A stretch of DNA of 64,000 nt from Trogon surrucura. Taxonomy: Eukaryota; Chordata; Aves; Trogoniformes; Trogonidae. Made by a program: the position numbers and the translations under genes. Location: positions 126,160,191-126,224,190 of the forward strand of contig CM036618.1 of the NCBI GenBank assembly GCA_020746105.1, written 5' to 3'. This document shows positions 54,938 to 64,000 of the stretch, in pieces. The number at the start of each line of letters is the position of its first letter. Positions within the stretch are counted from its first letter, which is position 1. The notes beneath the pieces were generated by a model. The model searched no databases and was not told the DNA's origin. It worked only from the letters and a program-made list of their open reading frames with translations.

Positions 54938-54942
54938 CCAAT
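54938..54942 (+). promoter_or_regulatory. PNPT1: Proximal CCAAT box
   Basis: CCAAT in GAACCAATCGGG, an NF-Y-type context on the same strand as the distal box. It is only 61 bases before the ATG, so transcription may start between it and the ATG, giving a short 5' UTR (inferred). No ATG lies between 54840 and 55003. Confidence 0.55.
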
Positions 54943-55002
54943 CGGGTGGCGGCTGCCCTGGCCCGGGGAAGCGGGCTCGCCCTGTCTTTACCCAGCGGCA
55001 AC

Positions 55003-55190
55003 ATGGCGGCCACTGCCACGAGCTGCTGCTGCCGCCGCGCCGCGCTCGGCGGGGTGGCGGTTGGCGGGCGCGCGGCGCGATGGCGGCGGCTGGCGGGGCC
55101 GGGGGGCTGCGCCCTGCGGGTGGCGCCCGCCCGCCGCGCCTCGGCGGAGCCCGGGCCCTGCCGCACCGTGACGGTGGAAGTGGGGGGCAG
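55003..55190 (+). CDS. PNPT1: PNPT1 exon 1: start codon and mitochondrial leader
   Basis: It starts at an ATG in a good Kozak context (A at -3, G at +4) and encodes MAATATSCCCRRAALGG and onward. The first 48 residues contain ten Arg and no acidic residue, typical of a mitochondrial targeting leader. Mature-like sequence begins near TVTVEVGGR. Another ATG at 55080 is out of frame. The exon ends in phase 2 (AG) at the donor GTGAGG. Upstream in-frame sequence has no ATG, which decides the start. The Cys triplet at residues 8-10 also occurs in similar form in the mammalian leader (CCSC). Confidence 0.93.
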
Positions 55191-55227
55191 GTGAGGGGCC
55201 CTCCGGCCCGGAGGGAGAGAGCGGAGT

Positions 55228-55242
55228 GGGGGGGGGGGGGGG
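55228..55242 (+). repeat. G15 run in PNPT1 intron 1
   Basis: Fifteen consecutive G residues, followed by TGGG and further G-runs to about 55316. It starts 37 bases past the exon-1 donor. The non-template strand could form a G-quadruplex; the length is also prone to sequencing error. Confidence 0.85.
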
Positions 55243-55428
55243 TGGGTGTCGGGTGCTCCCCCGCTTCCCCTCCCTGGGGGCTCTCGGTACCGGCTCCGGG
55301 CAGGGCTGGGGGGGGTCCAACGGGCCCGGAGTCGGCGGAGGAAGCTGCCGCGGGGTGGTGGAAAGTTTATTTGAGTTCGTAATTTTTTCTATTGACTTTT
55401 TGGTTTTATGTATGTATATATGCAATAG

Positions 55429-55489
55429 AAAGATGGAACTGTCTTCTGGAAAACTTGCGAGGTTTGCTGATGGATCTGCTGTTGTTCAG
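55429..55489 (+). CDS. PNPT1: PNPT1 exon 2
   Basis: It encodes KMELSSGKLARFADGSAVVQ after the split Arg codon, the start of the first RNase PH core and highly conserved in PNPases. The acceptor CAATAG ends at 55428 and the donor GTAAAA starts at 55490. It ends in phase 0. Confidence 0.96.
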
Positions 55490-55838
55490 GTAAAAGGAAG
55501 AGCAAAATAGAGCAAGAACTGCACACACACAATTCAACCCCCCAAAAAAACCCCAGTCACAGTCTGTGCAACTTCAAAATTTCTGGGTCTGAACAGTCCT
55601 TGTTAGGACATTGAAGCCTATTAAGAGGCTAAAGAGTAACAGTTTAATCGCTAAGAAATGTACAGCTGTGTTTTGCAGGAAAATCAAAAAAAGTTTGAAA
55701 AAACAATAAGAGTGGTATGAAGCATAGATTTAGGTGGTTGTTTTCTGCAAAGAATATTCTGATATTTATGAGCAAGTTTAGGACTTCAGAGACTATTTCA
55801 GCTGAATGTGCTTTCAATTTTTATTTTTCTTAATCCAG
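55490..55838 (+). other. PNPT1: PNPT1 intron 2 (349 bases)
   Basis: GTAAAA donor and a TCTTAATCCAG acceptor after a T-rich stretch. A-runs near 55541; nothing else recognised. Confidence 0.85.
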
Positions 55839-55913
55839 CTGGGTGACACAGCCGTCATGGTCACAGCAGTCAGTAAAACTAAGCCTTCTGTGTCTCAGTT
55901 CATGCCATTAGTG
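55839..55913 (+). CDS. PNPT1: PNPT1 exon 3
   Basis: Twenty-five codons, [17 protein letters not shown] through QFMPLV. The GDT-AVMVT strand belongs to the RNase PH fold core. From memory, mammals have Ser where Leu starts this exon. The acceptor ends at 55838 and the donor GTAAGT starts at 55914 (phase 0-0). Confidence 0.96.
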
Positions 55914-56752
55914 GTAAGTACTAATGATAAAATTAGTTTTGTGACAATCAGTGGTGGCCTTTGCAGTAGTAATCATTAAACAGCAGAGTTCAAGATTCTG
56001 GAGACTGGGGAACACAAACAGCAGACTGCAGACATCAGACCGAGAGAACAGCAGCCTAGGATAAAATGATTAGACCTGCAGATGAGAGATGAACACTGGA
56101 TGTTGTCCACTTTGGCTTTAGTGAGGCTTGCCACAAAAGCCTCGTGAACTCTGTCTACCGCTACATCCAAGCTCAGACATTCCATTTTAGATGTGTAGAA
56201 AACCGGTTCGATTATGAGGCTCAAAGGCTTATTAAGATTATTAAGAGTTACTGATTCATATCCTACCTTTAGGCTCAATAATAGTGACTTCCTCGTGGGT
56301 CTCTTGTGGAACACAGCCTGTTTCGTACTTGGAGTGGTGATCTGGAGTTCCTGCTCATGAAGCTTGGAGATGACACCAAACTGGGGCGGGGGTGGGGGAG
56401 GAATGTGCAGACGATATGCTTAGAAGCAGGGCTGCCGTCCAGAGGGCCCAAGCACTGGAGAAATGGGCTGACAGGAACCTTCTGAAACTCTTAGGATATA
56501 CACAAGCCCTGAACTTGGGGTGCACAAGTGCCCCAGTTCAGGCTGGGTACTGACTAGCTGGGCAATCAATATTTGATATTTGGACACCAAGACAAAGCCT
56601 TGACTAATGTCATCTGAATTCAGAGTTGGCCACCTTCTGAGAAGGGGATTGCATCATAGACCTTTGGAGGTGTCCCTTCTAAACAGAATGATTCTGAAGC
56701 TCAGAAGTAAATTATCTGTTGTCTTCAGGAATCCCTGTTTTGTTTTTAACAG
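55914..56752 (+). other. PNPT1: PNPT1 intron 3 (839 bases), mostly CR1
   Basis: GTAAGT donor; acceptor GTTTTTAACAG ends at 56752. About 600 bases are a sense-oriented CR1 fragment, leaving roughly 47 bases between its end and exon 4. Confidence 0.85.
56090..56705 (+). mobile_element. CR1 LINE fragment, sense, internally deleted
   Basis: The sense strand carries CR1 ORF2 pieces: GATGTTGTCCACTTTGGCTT with TAGTGAGGCTT (the 'FGFSKAFD'-like stretch), GGAGATGACACCAAACTGGG (the 'ADDTKLG' reverse-transcriptase stretch), and AGGGCTGCCGTCCAGAGGGC with GAGAAATGGGCTGACAGGAA. It ends with the 3'-terminal GGAGGTGTCCCTTCTAAACA and GAATGATTCTG. Large internal parts are missing and frames are broken. The catalytic coding region is not intact, so the copy is dead. 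Boundaries are approximate. Confidence 0.85.
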
Positions 56753-56858
56753 GTCGACTACCGTCAGAAAGCTGCTGCGGCAGGAAGGATTCCTACAAAC
56801 TATCTAAGGAGAGAACTTGGTTCCACTGATAAGGAGATACTTACAAGTAGAGTAATAG
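56753..56858 (+). CDS. PNPT1: PNPT1 exon 4
   Basis: It encodes [35 protein letters not shown] and the first base of Asp. This is the conserved [12 protein letters not shown] loop of the first RNase PH core, near the RNA-entry surface. It starts in phase 0 and ends in phase 1 at the donor GTAGAC, a slightly weak donor. Confidence 0.96.
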
Positions 56859-58381
<1,523 letters not shown>

Positions 58382-58445
58382 ATCCTTTGTAATCTTTTAG
58401 CAGTAGATGGCGTCAATGATCCTGATGTTCTGGCAATTAATGGAG
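58382..58445 (+). CDS. PNPT1: PNPT1 exon 6
   Basis: It encodes [21 protein letters not shown] plus one base of Ala, part of the first RNase PH core. It is 64 bases long, phase 0 to 1. The next intron is only 86 bases. Confidence 0.96.
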
Positions 58446-58531
58446 GTAAGAGGGCTGTTAAAAATTACTGCTTGTGTGTGATTTAGAATGATCCATTTTT
58501 TCTAATACGGACTTTTGTATCTTCATTCTAG

Positions 58532-58579
58532 CTTCTGCAGCACTTGCATTATCTGATATCCCATGGAATGGTCCCATTG
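58532..58579 (+). CDS. PNPT1: PNPT1 exon 7
   Basis: It encodes ASAALALSDIPWNGPI and the first base of Gly. The SDIPW.GP turn is a PNPase hallmark. It is 48 bases, phase 1-1, with acceptor TTCTAG and donor GTAAGT. Confidence 0.96.
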
Positions 58580-59304
58580 GTAAGTAAATATGTTGAAATT
58601 ATGGATGTTTGGAACATAATGGAAGACTTAGACCACAGTTCATGCGTTATTTTTTTAACAAGAGTCTGAATCTCAAGGCCACTGTCAATTGTTTCAGGTA
58701 TTGATAACAGTTTTACAATGGATAGGATTTTTGCATGTCAAACTGTTATTTTTCTTGGACTAAATATACTGCTGGAAGGATTTATAATCCAGAAATAGTG
58801 TAACATAGAGGCTAAATAGTACAGTATGGACACCGATTTCTTCTTTAGAGAAACTTGGTCTTGAAAAGCATTGTTTAGAAAACAGCTGGGTAAGAATACT
58901 TTCGCTCCAGGATCTCAAGCAGAGCTTTATTTTGTTTTGAATATTTTGGGGAAAGAGAAATGATTGAGTGACAAACAAATATTCGCTGGTGTTTTCTTTT
59001 CATCCTCTTTTTTTTTCTGGTAAATGTGCTCAAATGACTTAAAAAAAAAAAAACCCAACAGACTTACAGCCTTTTGTGTAATGCTACTTGGCATTCTGTG
59101 CCCTAACCAGTAATACTACCTAAAAGAAATTCAAGAGGAGATAATTTTGCCTTACAGATTTGTTCTTACCATATAGCTAACATGCTAATGTTTTAAAAAG
59201 AATCCATAGCTTTAATTATTGGGTTTAGATGTATAATTTTCAAAGTAAAATGATGCCTAAAAACTTCCTTATTTTAATAATAATCTTCTGGAGTTTCTTT
59301 GTAG
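58580..59304 (+). other. PNPT1: PNPT1 intron 7 (725 bases)
   Basis: GTAAGT donor and a TTTCTTTGTAG acceptor. It holds an A-run at 59040-59053; nothing else recognised. Confidence 0.85.
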
Positions 59305-59418
59305 GCGCAGTAAGGGTAGGACTGGTTGATGGAGAAACTATCATCAATCCAACTCGAAAACAGATGTCTTCTAGTGCTTTGAATTTAGTCGTTGCTGGAG
59401 CTCCGCACAGTCAAGTTG
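59305..59418 (+). CDS. PNPT1: PNPT1 exon 8
   Basis: It encodes [20 protein letters not shown], then [18 protein letters not shown] and one base of the next Val. This is the C-terminal part of the first RNase PH core. It is 114 bases, phase 1-1; donor GTAAGT. Confidence 0.96.
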
Positions 59419-59669
59419 GTAAGTAGGTTAGTTATTAATATCTGTTGAGTGTTTGAAAGCCAAGTAGGTACCTCTTTGAAGATATTTACGTAGTCTTTTA
59501 AACTTATGTTTTTAAACAATAGTAGGAATAAATAACAGTGGTGGGCTAAGTAATGTAGATTCCATTATATTTATGCGGTTTAACCTTAATCTGTATTTTC
59601 TCAACTGAGTTAGATTGCTATCGAACAATAAAATAGTAATTTACTTAATTTTTAATTTTCTGTTGATAG

Positions 59670-59856
59670 TTATGTTGGAAGCAACTGCCGAGAATATATT
59701 GCAACAAGACTTCTGTCACGCCATCAAAGTAGGGGTGAAGCATACCCAGCAAATAATTCAGGGAATTCAGCAACTAGTGAAAGAGCGAGGTGTCGTCAAG
59801 AGAACTGTTCAGAAGTTATTTGTTGCTCCTGAAGAGATTGTGGAATGTGCAAAGAA
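59670..59856 (+). CDS. PNPT1: PNPT1 exon 9
   Basis: It encodes [20 protein letters not shown], then [19 protein letters not shown] and onward to IVECAK. It closes the first core and enters the linker. It is 187 bases, phase 1 to 2. The acceptor GTTGATAG follows a T-rich tract; donor GTAAGT. The [17 protein letters not shown] part is variable in the family. Confidence 0.96.
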
Positions 59857-60377
59857 GTAAGTTCAGAACAAATAATTTTGATCTAAATTCTATTTAGACT
59901 CAAAATGCTTGGGTAGCAATTATTTAATTTGATGAGCTCTCATCAGGTAGTCTGAGGGTTTTGTTTAACGAAATAGCGTGTCTGAAAGTCCAAAATTACT
60001 TGCGTTTTCCATAGAAGCTTAGGAAGGTGGCCTTCAGCTCTCCAGTTTTGTGCTTGCTAAGAAGGACAGGGCAAAACAAATACCCTGAAAACCCAGCGAG
60101 AGTATTGTAAGTTAACGTGCCGCTCTTATGGAGTGGTGACAAGGAGTTGGGATGTGAGCCTGTTCAAGCCTCACTGTGGAAGTGAAAACTAATTCCGCAG
60201 AGGTGGCTGGAGAGCTGGCAGGAAGGACAGCTGGAGCTAGTAGTGACTGTAAACGTTGGCCTGGTGCTCTCATACTGCTCATGAAAAAATGTTCAGGCCT
60301 CAGAAGGAACTAATTATGTAAGTGGTTTTTAAGCTTTCTCAGGCTTTCTCAAAAATGCTTTCTTTTTTTTCCCAAAG
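59857..60377 (+). other. PNPT1: PNPT1 intron 9 (521 bases)
   Basis: GTAAGT donor; acceptor CCCAAAG after a T8 tract. A GC-richer middle part (about 60050-60300) is not assigned to any repeat family. Confidence 0.8.
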
Positions 60378-60429
60378 ACTTGCCTTTAACAAGATCTATG
60401 CAGTGTTCACAGATTCTAGCCATGATAAA
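60378..60429 (+). CDS. PNPT1: PNPT1 exon 10
   Basis: It completes a Lys codon and encodes LAFNKIYAVFTDSSHDK, in the helical linker between the two RNase PH cores. It is 52 bases, phase 2 to 0; donor GTAAGT. Confidence 0.95.
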
Positions 60430-60729
60430 GTAAGTAATGAATTCAAATATGATATTATTATGCTTTAATTAATACCCTAATGAAACTGTGGTAAGTTTCT
60501 TTAATGTTAATAAAAATCCCTTTTCTTTCTCTGTATATATTTGCAATAGTAATAATTGTTCTGCAGATTCTTACCTACCAGAATACTTGTTTGCAGTGCA
60601 TTGTTGATCTTTGAATTTGTGTGACGATCCTATTCCTTATTCCTCGAGTTTTACAGAATTTTAAAACAAACAAACCTCTTGTTACTCTGCCCTGTGGAGT
60701 TAATTGGTTGTAAAAATCCTGTGTTCTAG
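60430..60729 (+). other. PNPT1: PNPT1 intron 10 (300 bases)
   Basis: GTAAGT donor and GTGTTCTAG acceptor. Plain AT-rich intron with no recognised element. Confidence 0.85.
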
Positions 60730-60787
60730 ATTTCTAGAGATGAAGCGATTAACAAAATAAGGCTTGAAACAGAAGAACAGCTGAAAG
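60730..60787 (+). CDS. PNPT1: PNPT1 exon 11
   Basis: It encodes ISRDEAINKIRLETEEQLK and the first base of Glu, a helical-linker segment. It is 58 bases, phase 0 to 1; donor GTATTA. Confidence 0.95.
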
Positions 60788-60942
60788 GTATTATTTTCTG
60801 CTCTCTTAATATCCAGAGAATGCTTAAATGGAACTAGTGCAGCTTAGAGTTACAGTGTGCTCTTTGTTGGCCAAGCTATTTTGGTAAAAGATTTGTAAAA
60901 TTCATTTTCCAACTTGAGATGTGATTTCTTTTTCATACACAG

Positions 60943-61039
60943 AAAAGTTTCCAGAGGCTGAGCCTTATGAAATCACAGAAACTTTCAGTGTGGTTTCAAA
61001 GGATATTTTTAGAAATCTTGTTCTGAATGAGTATAGAAG
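60943..61039 (+). CDS. PNPT1: PNPT1 exon 12
   Basis: It encodes [32 protein letters not shown] and two bases of Arg, the end of the helical linker. It is 97 bases, phase 1 to 2. The donor GTAATT is followed by a 94-base intron with a weak pyrimidine tract. If that intron were retained, translation would stop at once (TAA at 61041). Confidence 0.95.
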
Positions 61040-61133
61040 GTAATTATATCAAAATTCTACTGGATGATACTTGTCAATTTTTTACTGGAGACTATCGTAT
61101 CATTGATCTCATAATTTCTGCTTGTAACTTAAG

Positions 61134-61236
61134 GTGTGACGGGAGAGATTTGACTTCCCTCAGAGATATTAAATGTGAAGTGAACATGTTCAAAATGCTT
61201 CATGGATCAGCCTTATTTCAGAGGGGTCAAACACAG
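61134..61236 (+). CDS. PNPT1: PNPT1 exon 13: start of second RNase PH core
   Basis: It encodes [20 protein letters not shown], then [19 protein letters not shown] and HGSALF.RG.TQ are signatures of the second RNase PH core, where phosphate and RNA 3' ends are handled. The Gln at 61219-61221 (residue 396 here) aligns with human Gln387, a reported disease site. It is 103 bases, phase 2 to 0; donor GTAATA. Confidence 0.96.
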
Positions 61237-62387
61237 GTAATATCTTCAAACGTCAGAAGTTACAAATTATCCAAAGCAGAAAGATTTGTATCTTGAAGTT
61301 AAATGCAAAGTTTCCTTTTTCTTCACATTCAAACAGTAATAACTACAGGACAGTTTAGATTTAATTAGAATGTGTCTGAGTCCGCTAAAGGCAGTAGACA
61401 AAGTTTGGCTTCTTGCTCTGTGAACAGTACAGATGTTAGGAAAACATTCTAAGCTTATGTGCCCAGAAAGAGTCCAGTGAGCATTACTGTGTCCCCAGAC
61501 TTCCTGAAGAATGTCCCGTAACCAAAGCTAGAAGCTGTAAGGGTTCTCCTTGTTCAGGTTGGCGGATCTGGGGCATTTTCAGTTGCTTGGGTTTCGTCTT
61601 GTGGAGGTATGATTTGAGAAGAAAGTTTTCCAGTTCAGGATGGCTTAAAGTGAAATTTGTTAATTAAATAATTCCAATTCATCCCGCTATGTAGACTTTC
61701 ATATTCAAGATATCTGTTAAAACAAAGGTTTTTCATGTGAAATATAATCCTTTCATTTTTAGAAAAATGGGTGACTCAGTTAATGGGTCATTGGTATGCA
61801 GGGCACTGCTAGACTGTGCTTGTCATGAGAAATCTTTCAAAAGCAACTTCACATATAACCTGGACTTAATAGGGACACTATAAAAAAAGTTAAGTTAATG
61901 AGTTTGGGTTTTTAATTTGCCAAAAGCATCAGATGTTGTATGGATTGAATTAAGATTGTACACAAGATTTGGTCTCCTGTATTTTTAGAGCTTGTTTTCC
62001 TAGAAGACTTACTGAGGTACTCCTCAGTGTTGTCCCCTCTTGGCCCACTAAAAGTAACACGTGCTGCAAGTCCTTGTGATAAACAGGTTTGCTCCTTTGT
62101 GGCTGCATCTGGCCTTTAAAGTAGTCAGTTTTTTAATGAACAAGCTGTTACAGGCTCCCATCAGGTTAAGAAGCATTAAATCAATATTTTTAAATGTGAT
62201 TGTAAGATGGTATGCTCTTTACTGAATATGAATAACTTGGTGCAGTGAGGGGAAGGTTTACAGAAGTGGTAGGTGATGGTATGTTTGTTGCTGAAATCGT
62301 TCTCTTTGGTTCTTCATAACCAGCAAAAGTTGTGAGGCGTGGAAATGTTTAAGAGCACTTTATTTACACTCTCTCTTGTTATTCTAG
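61237..62387 (+). other. PNPT1: PNPT1 intron 13 (1151 bases)
   Basis: GTAATA donor and TTATTCTAG acceptor. Non-coding; no repeat family or RNA gene recognised. Confidence 0.85.
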
Positions 62388-62458
62388 GTTCTCTGTACAG
62401 TTACGTTTGACTCCATAGAGTCAAGTGTAAAATCAGATGTGATCTCCACAGCAGTGAG
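62388..62458 (+). CDS. PNPT1: PNPT1 exon 14
   Basis: It encodes VLCTVTFDSIESSVKSD, then VISTAV and two bases of Ser. It is 71 bases, phase 0 to 2; donor GTACGT. The FDS.ES..KSD stretch is moderately variable in the family. Confidence 0.94.
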
Positions 62459-63933
62459 GTACGTGTCTCTTTTGATGTTTTGTCAGGGGTAATGAAAGAG
62501 GGTGCGCATTTAAGCACATTTGATAAAAGTTCCTTCAACTTTGACAAATGTGTGTTGATCGGGAGTGAAAAATGTGTGCAATCAGACCTTTAAGTGGCCT
62601 ATTTTCAGCAGATCTTGGTAGTAGTTGTTTTTTGTTAAGATGGCATTAATTCCATAGACACACATTTGATTGGAGAGCATTGCAAGTAACATCTAGTCTG
62701 CTTTCCAGTGAAGGAAAACAGTGAATTACTTTTGAATCTGTAGTACAAACTGTGGCCATATATCAAGTCTCTTTAAATGAAACGACTGATGACAGTTGAT
62801 TCTCTCTGTTCCAAGTATTCCTCATCACACTTGGAACTTGATACATATTCTACTTATTTAATCCAATTCTCACAAGTTCTGAAGTTTTGCTTAGCAGGCT
62901 GGATGCACGCAGCCTATGAAGTGCTGTTCTTGTCAAGTCTGATTCAAATGGGGGGAAGCAGATAATTGGGAGGGTGGGGAGCATTGCCCAGCTGAATCAG
63001 CCTATCTAAATGTTCTTGGTTTGCCTCAAAACCAAAAAGTTGAGAGGGTGAAAACATCCATCTTCTTTTTTTTTAATGGAGTAATGAGCATTTAACTTGC
63101 AGTGTAGCAAGCGAGTCCTGGTGCTTTTAACATTTTATTGCTATGGGCTAACTTCTTGGGGAGGGAGAACTTCCCTTTAAAGCTCTAGTTTGATGATCTC
63201 ATTCTACCATTGTCGGAGCTTTTACATTTTAGTGTATCAGCTTTGCTTCAGATAAATTTTTTTGGCCTAGAGGTGTTTGTCCGCATTTTGTAATCTTGGT
63301 GTGCTTGGAAATTAGTTTGTGTTAAATAATGGGGTTTAATTTGCAGTCATGAAGTTGCTTTGTGAGCCAGAGATCTTGCCTCTACAGGCAAGTCTTGACT
63401 TGAAGCAACTTGCTTTATAGATTAGCTTTTTGATACCTACTGCTAGGAGTCAAATCTTGTAGCACTTTGGTAACTTTTTTGCATGCAAATTTTGTTATTT
63501 AATCGAGCTATTTTGTGGTTATAGAAATTTTCAGTTTTCTTTCTTAGTGCTTACATTTCTAAGCCCTTACAGCGCTGTATACAGTAAGATGCTGATCTTC
63601 TTAAAGTTTGAATTTTTTATTTTTTTTTCTTCCTTCAGACCAAAACCAGCATGAGGAACTCATAAGGTCTATTCTATTTGAAACAGCTAGGGAAAATTTT
63701 AATTACGAAAATTAACCTATGGGGTTTTTTTAGTTTGTAGACAGTGCTTTTTAATTTGTTTATTACATAAAAAAATACTAGGAAAAATGTGGGCGTTAAG
63801 CAAAGCTATCAATTTGTTGTTTTGTCTGGGTCTGTTTACAAGCATAACTAAATATAATCTTACCTATTATCTGTTGCATGTAAGACATGTTTAGTTGCTC
63901 TTTTTTTGACATGGTCTTGTTTTTAATTAATAG
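62459..63933 (+). other. PNPT1: PNPT1 intron 14 (1475 bases)
   Basis: GTACGT donor and TTAATTAATAG acceptor. T-rich, with no recognised repeat family. A 62-codon ORF (62777-62965) has no exon borders. Confidence 0.85.
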
Positions 63934-63970
63934 TGGAATAAAAGACAAAAACTTCATGCTGCATTATGAG
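63934..63970 (+). CDS. PNPT1: PNPT1 exon 15
   Basis: It completes Ser and encodes GIKDKNFMLHYE, continuing the second RNase PH core. It is 37 bases, phase 2 to 0. The donor GTGAGA starts at 63971 and the following intron leaves the window. The next coding part (F-P-P-Y in the family) is outside. Confidence 0.94.
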
Positions 63971-64000
63971 GTGAGAGTTTTTACTGTGTCCCAGCTTTCT

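Larger units (their letters stand above)
54480..55340. promoter_or_regulatory. PNPT1: CpG island and promoter of PNPT1
   Basis: An abrupt switch from AT-rich to strongly GC- and CpG-rich DNA spans about 860 bases across the PNPT1 start codon and first intron. No TATA box precedes the ATG. CCAAT boxes and a CTCF-like motif are present, as expected for a broad housekeeping promoter. Many 90-150-codon ORFs in all frames here are by-products of GC-richness. Borders are judged by eye. Such islands are often bidirectional, but no divergent gene was identified. Confidence 0.85.

Noticed and set aside
54922-55002. In-frame upstream extension of PNPT1 exon 1 from a TTG
   Set aside because: It begins at TTG, not ATG. 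The ATG at 55003 has a strong context and gives a normal mitochondrial leader.
54431-55425. Several 90-149-codon ORFs, mostly on the - strand, in the PNPT1 CpG island
   Set aside because: GC-rich DNA is poor in stop codons. The frames overlap each other and the real exon 1, and the products are low-complexity Pro/Arg/Ala.
58402-58415. GCAGTAGATGGCGT as a CTCF-like core
   Set aside because: It lies within PNPT1 coding exon 6 and mismatches at both ends; codon content explains it.

Overview
This is vertebrate nuclear DNA, most likely from a bird. Genes are split into short exons with GT-AG introns, most of the sequence is non-coding, and the recognisable interspersed repeats are decayed CR1 LINE fragments, the dominant retroposon of birds and other sauropsids. 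A turtle or crocodilian cannot be strictly excluded, but short introns and a compact gap between the two genes favour a bird.

Two genes are present, both on the + strand, in the same order and orientation as in other vertebrates. (1) The 3' part of EFEMP1 (fibulin-3) runs from 24217 to about 36645. Seven coding exons encode calcium-binding EGF modules 2 to 6 and the whole C-terminal fibulin module, followed by the stop codon, 3' UTR and poly(A) signal. The signal peptide and the atypical first EGF module with its long insert are not in the window, so positions 1-24216 are read as one large EFEMP1 intron. (2) The 5' part of PNPT1 (mitochondrial polynucleotide phosphorylase) runs from 55003 to the window end. 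Fifteen coding exons encode residues 1-437: targeting leader, first RNase PH core, helical linker and the start of the second RNase PH core. The catalytic C-terminal half, KH and S1 domains lie beyond the window. Every exon junction in both genes was checked for AG/GT borders and reading-frame phase, and all are consistent.

Layout: 1-24216, EFEMP1 intron with three CR1 fragments, a 277-base pure-purine hexanucleotide tract and a small CpG-bearing patch; 24217-36645, EFEMP1 exons, introns and 3' UTR; 36646-about 54480, intergenic with no supported gene and one old CR1 relic; about 54480-55340, the CpG-rich PNPT1 promoter with a strong CTCF-like motif and two CCAAT boxes; 55003-64000, PNPT1, with a sense CR1 fragment in intron 3 and an inverted repeat in intron 5.

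The two products are not known to work together. EFEMP1 is a secreted extracellular-matrix glycoprotein and PNPT1 is a mitochondrial RNA phosphorylase. They are simply conserved neighbours. I found no tRNA, rRNA, CRISPR array or autonomous mobile element, and no convincing new biological system. The items worth a second look are cis-regulatory or structural.
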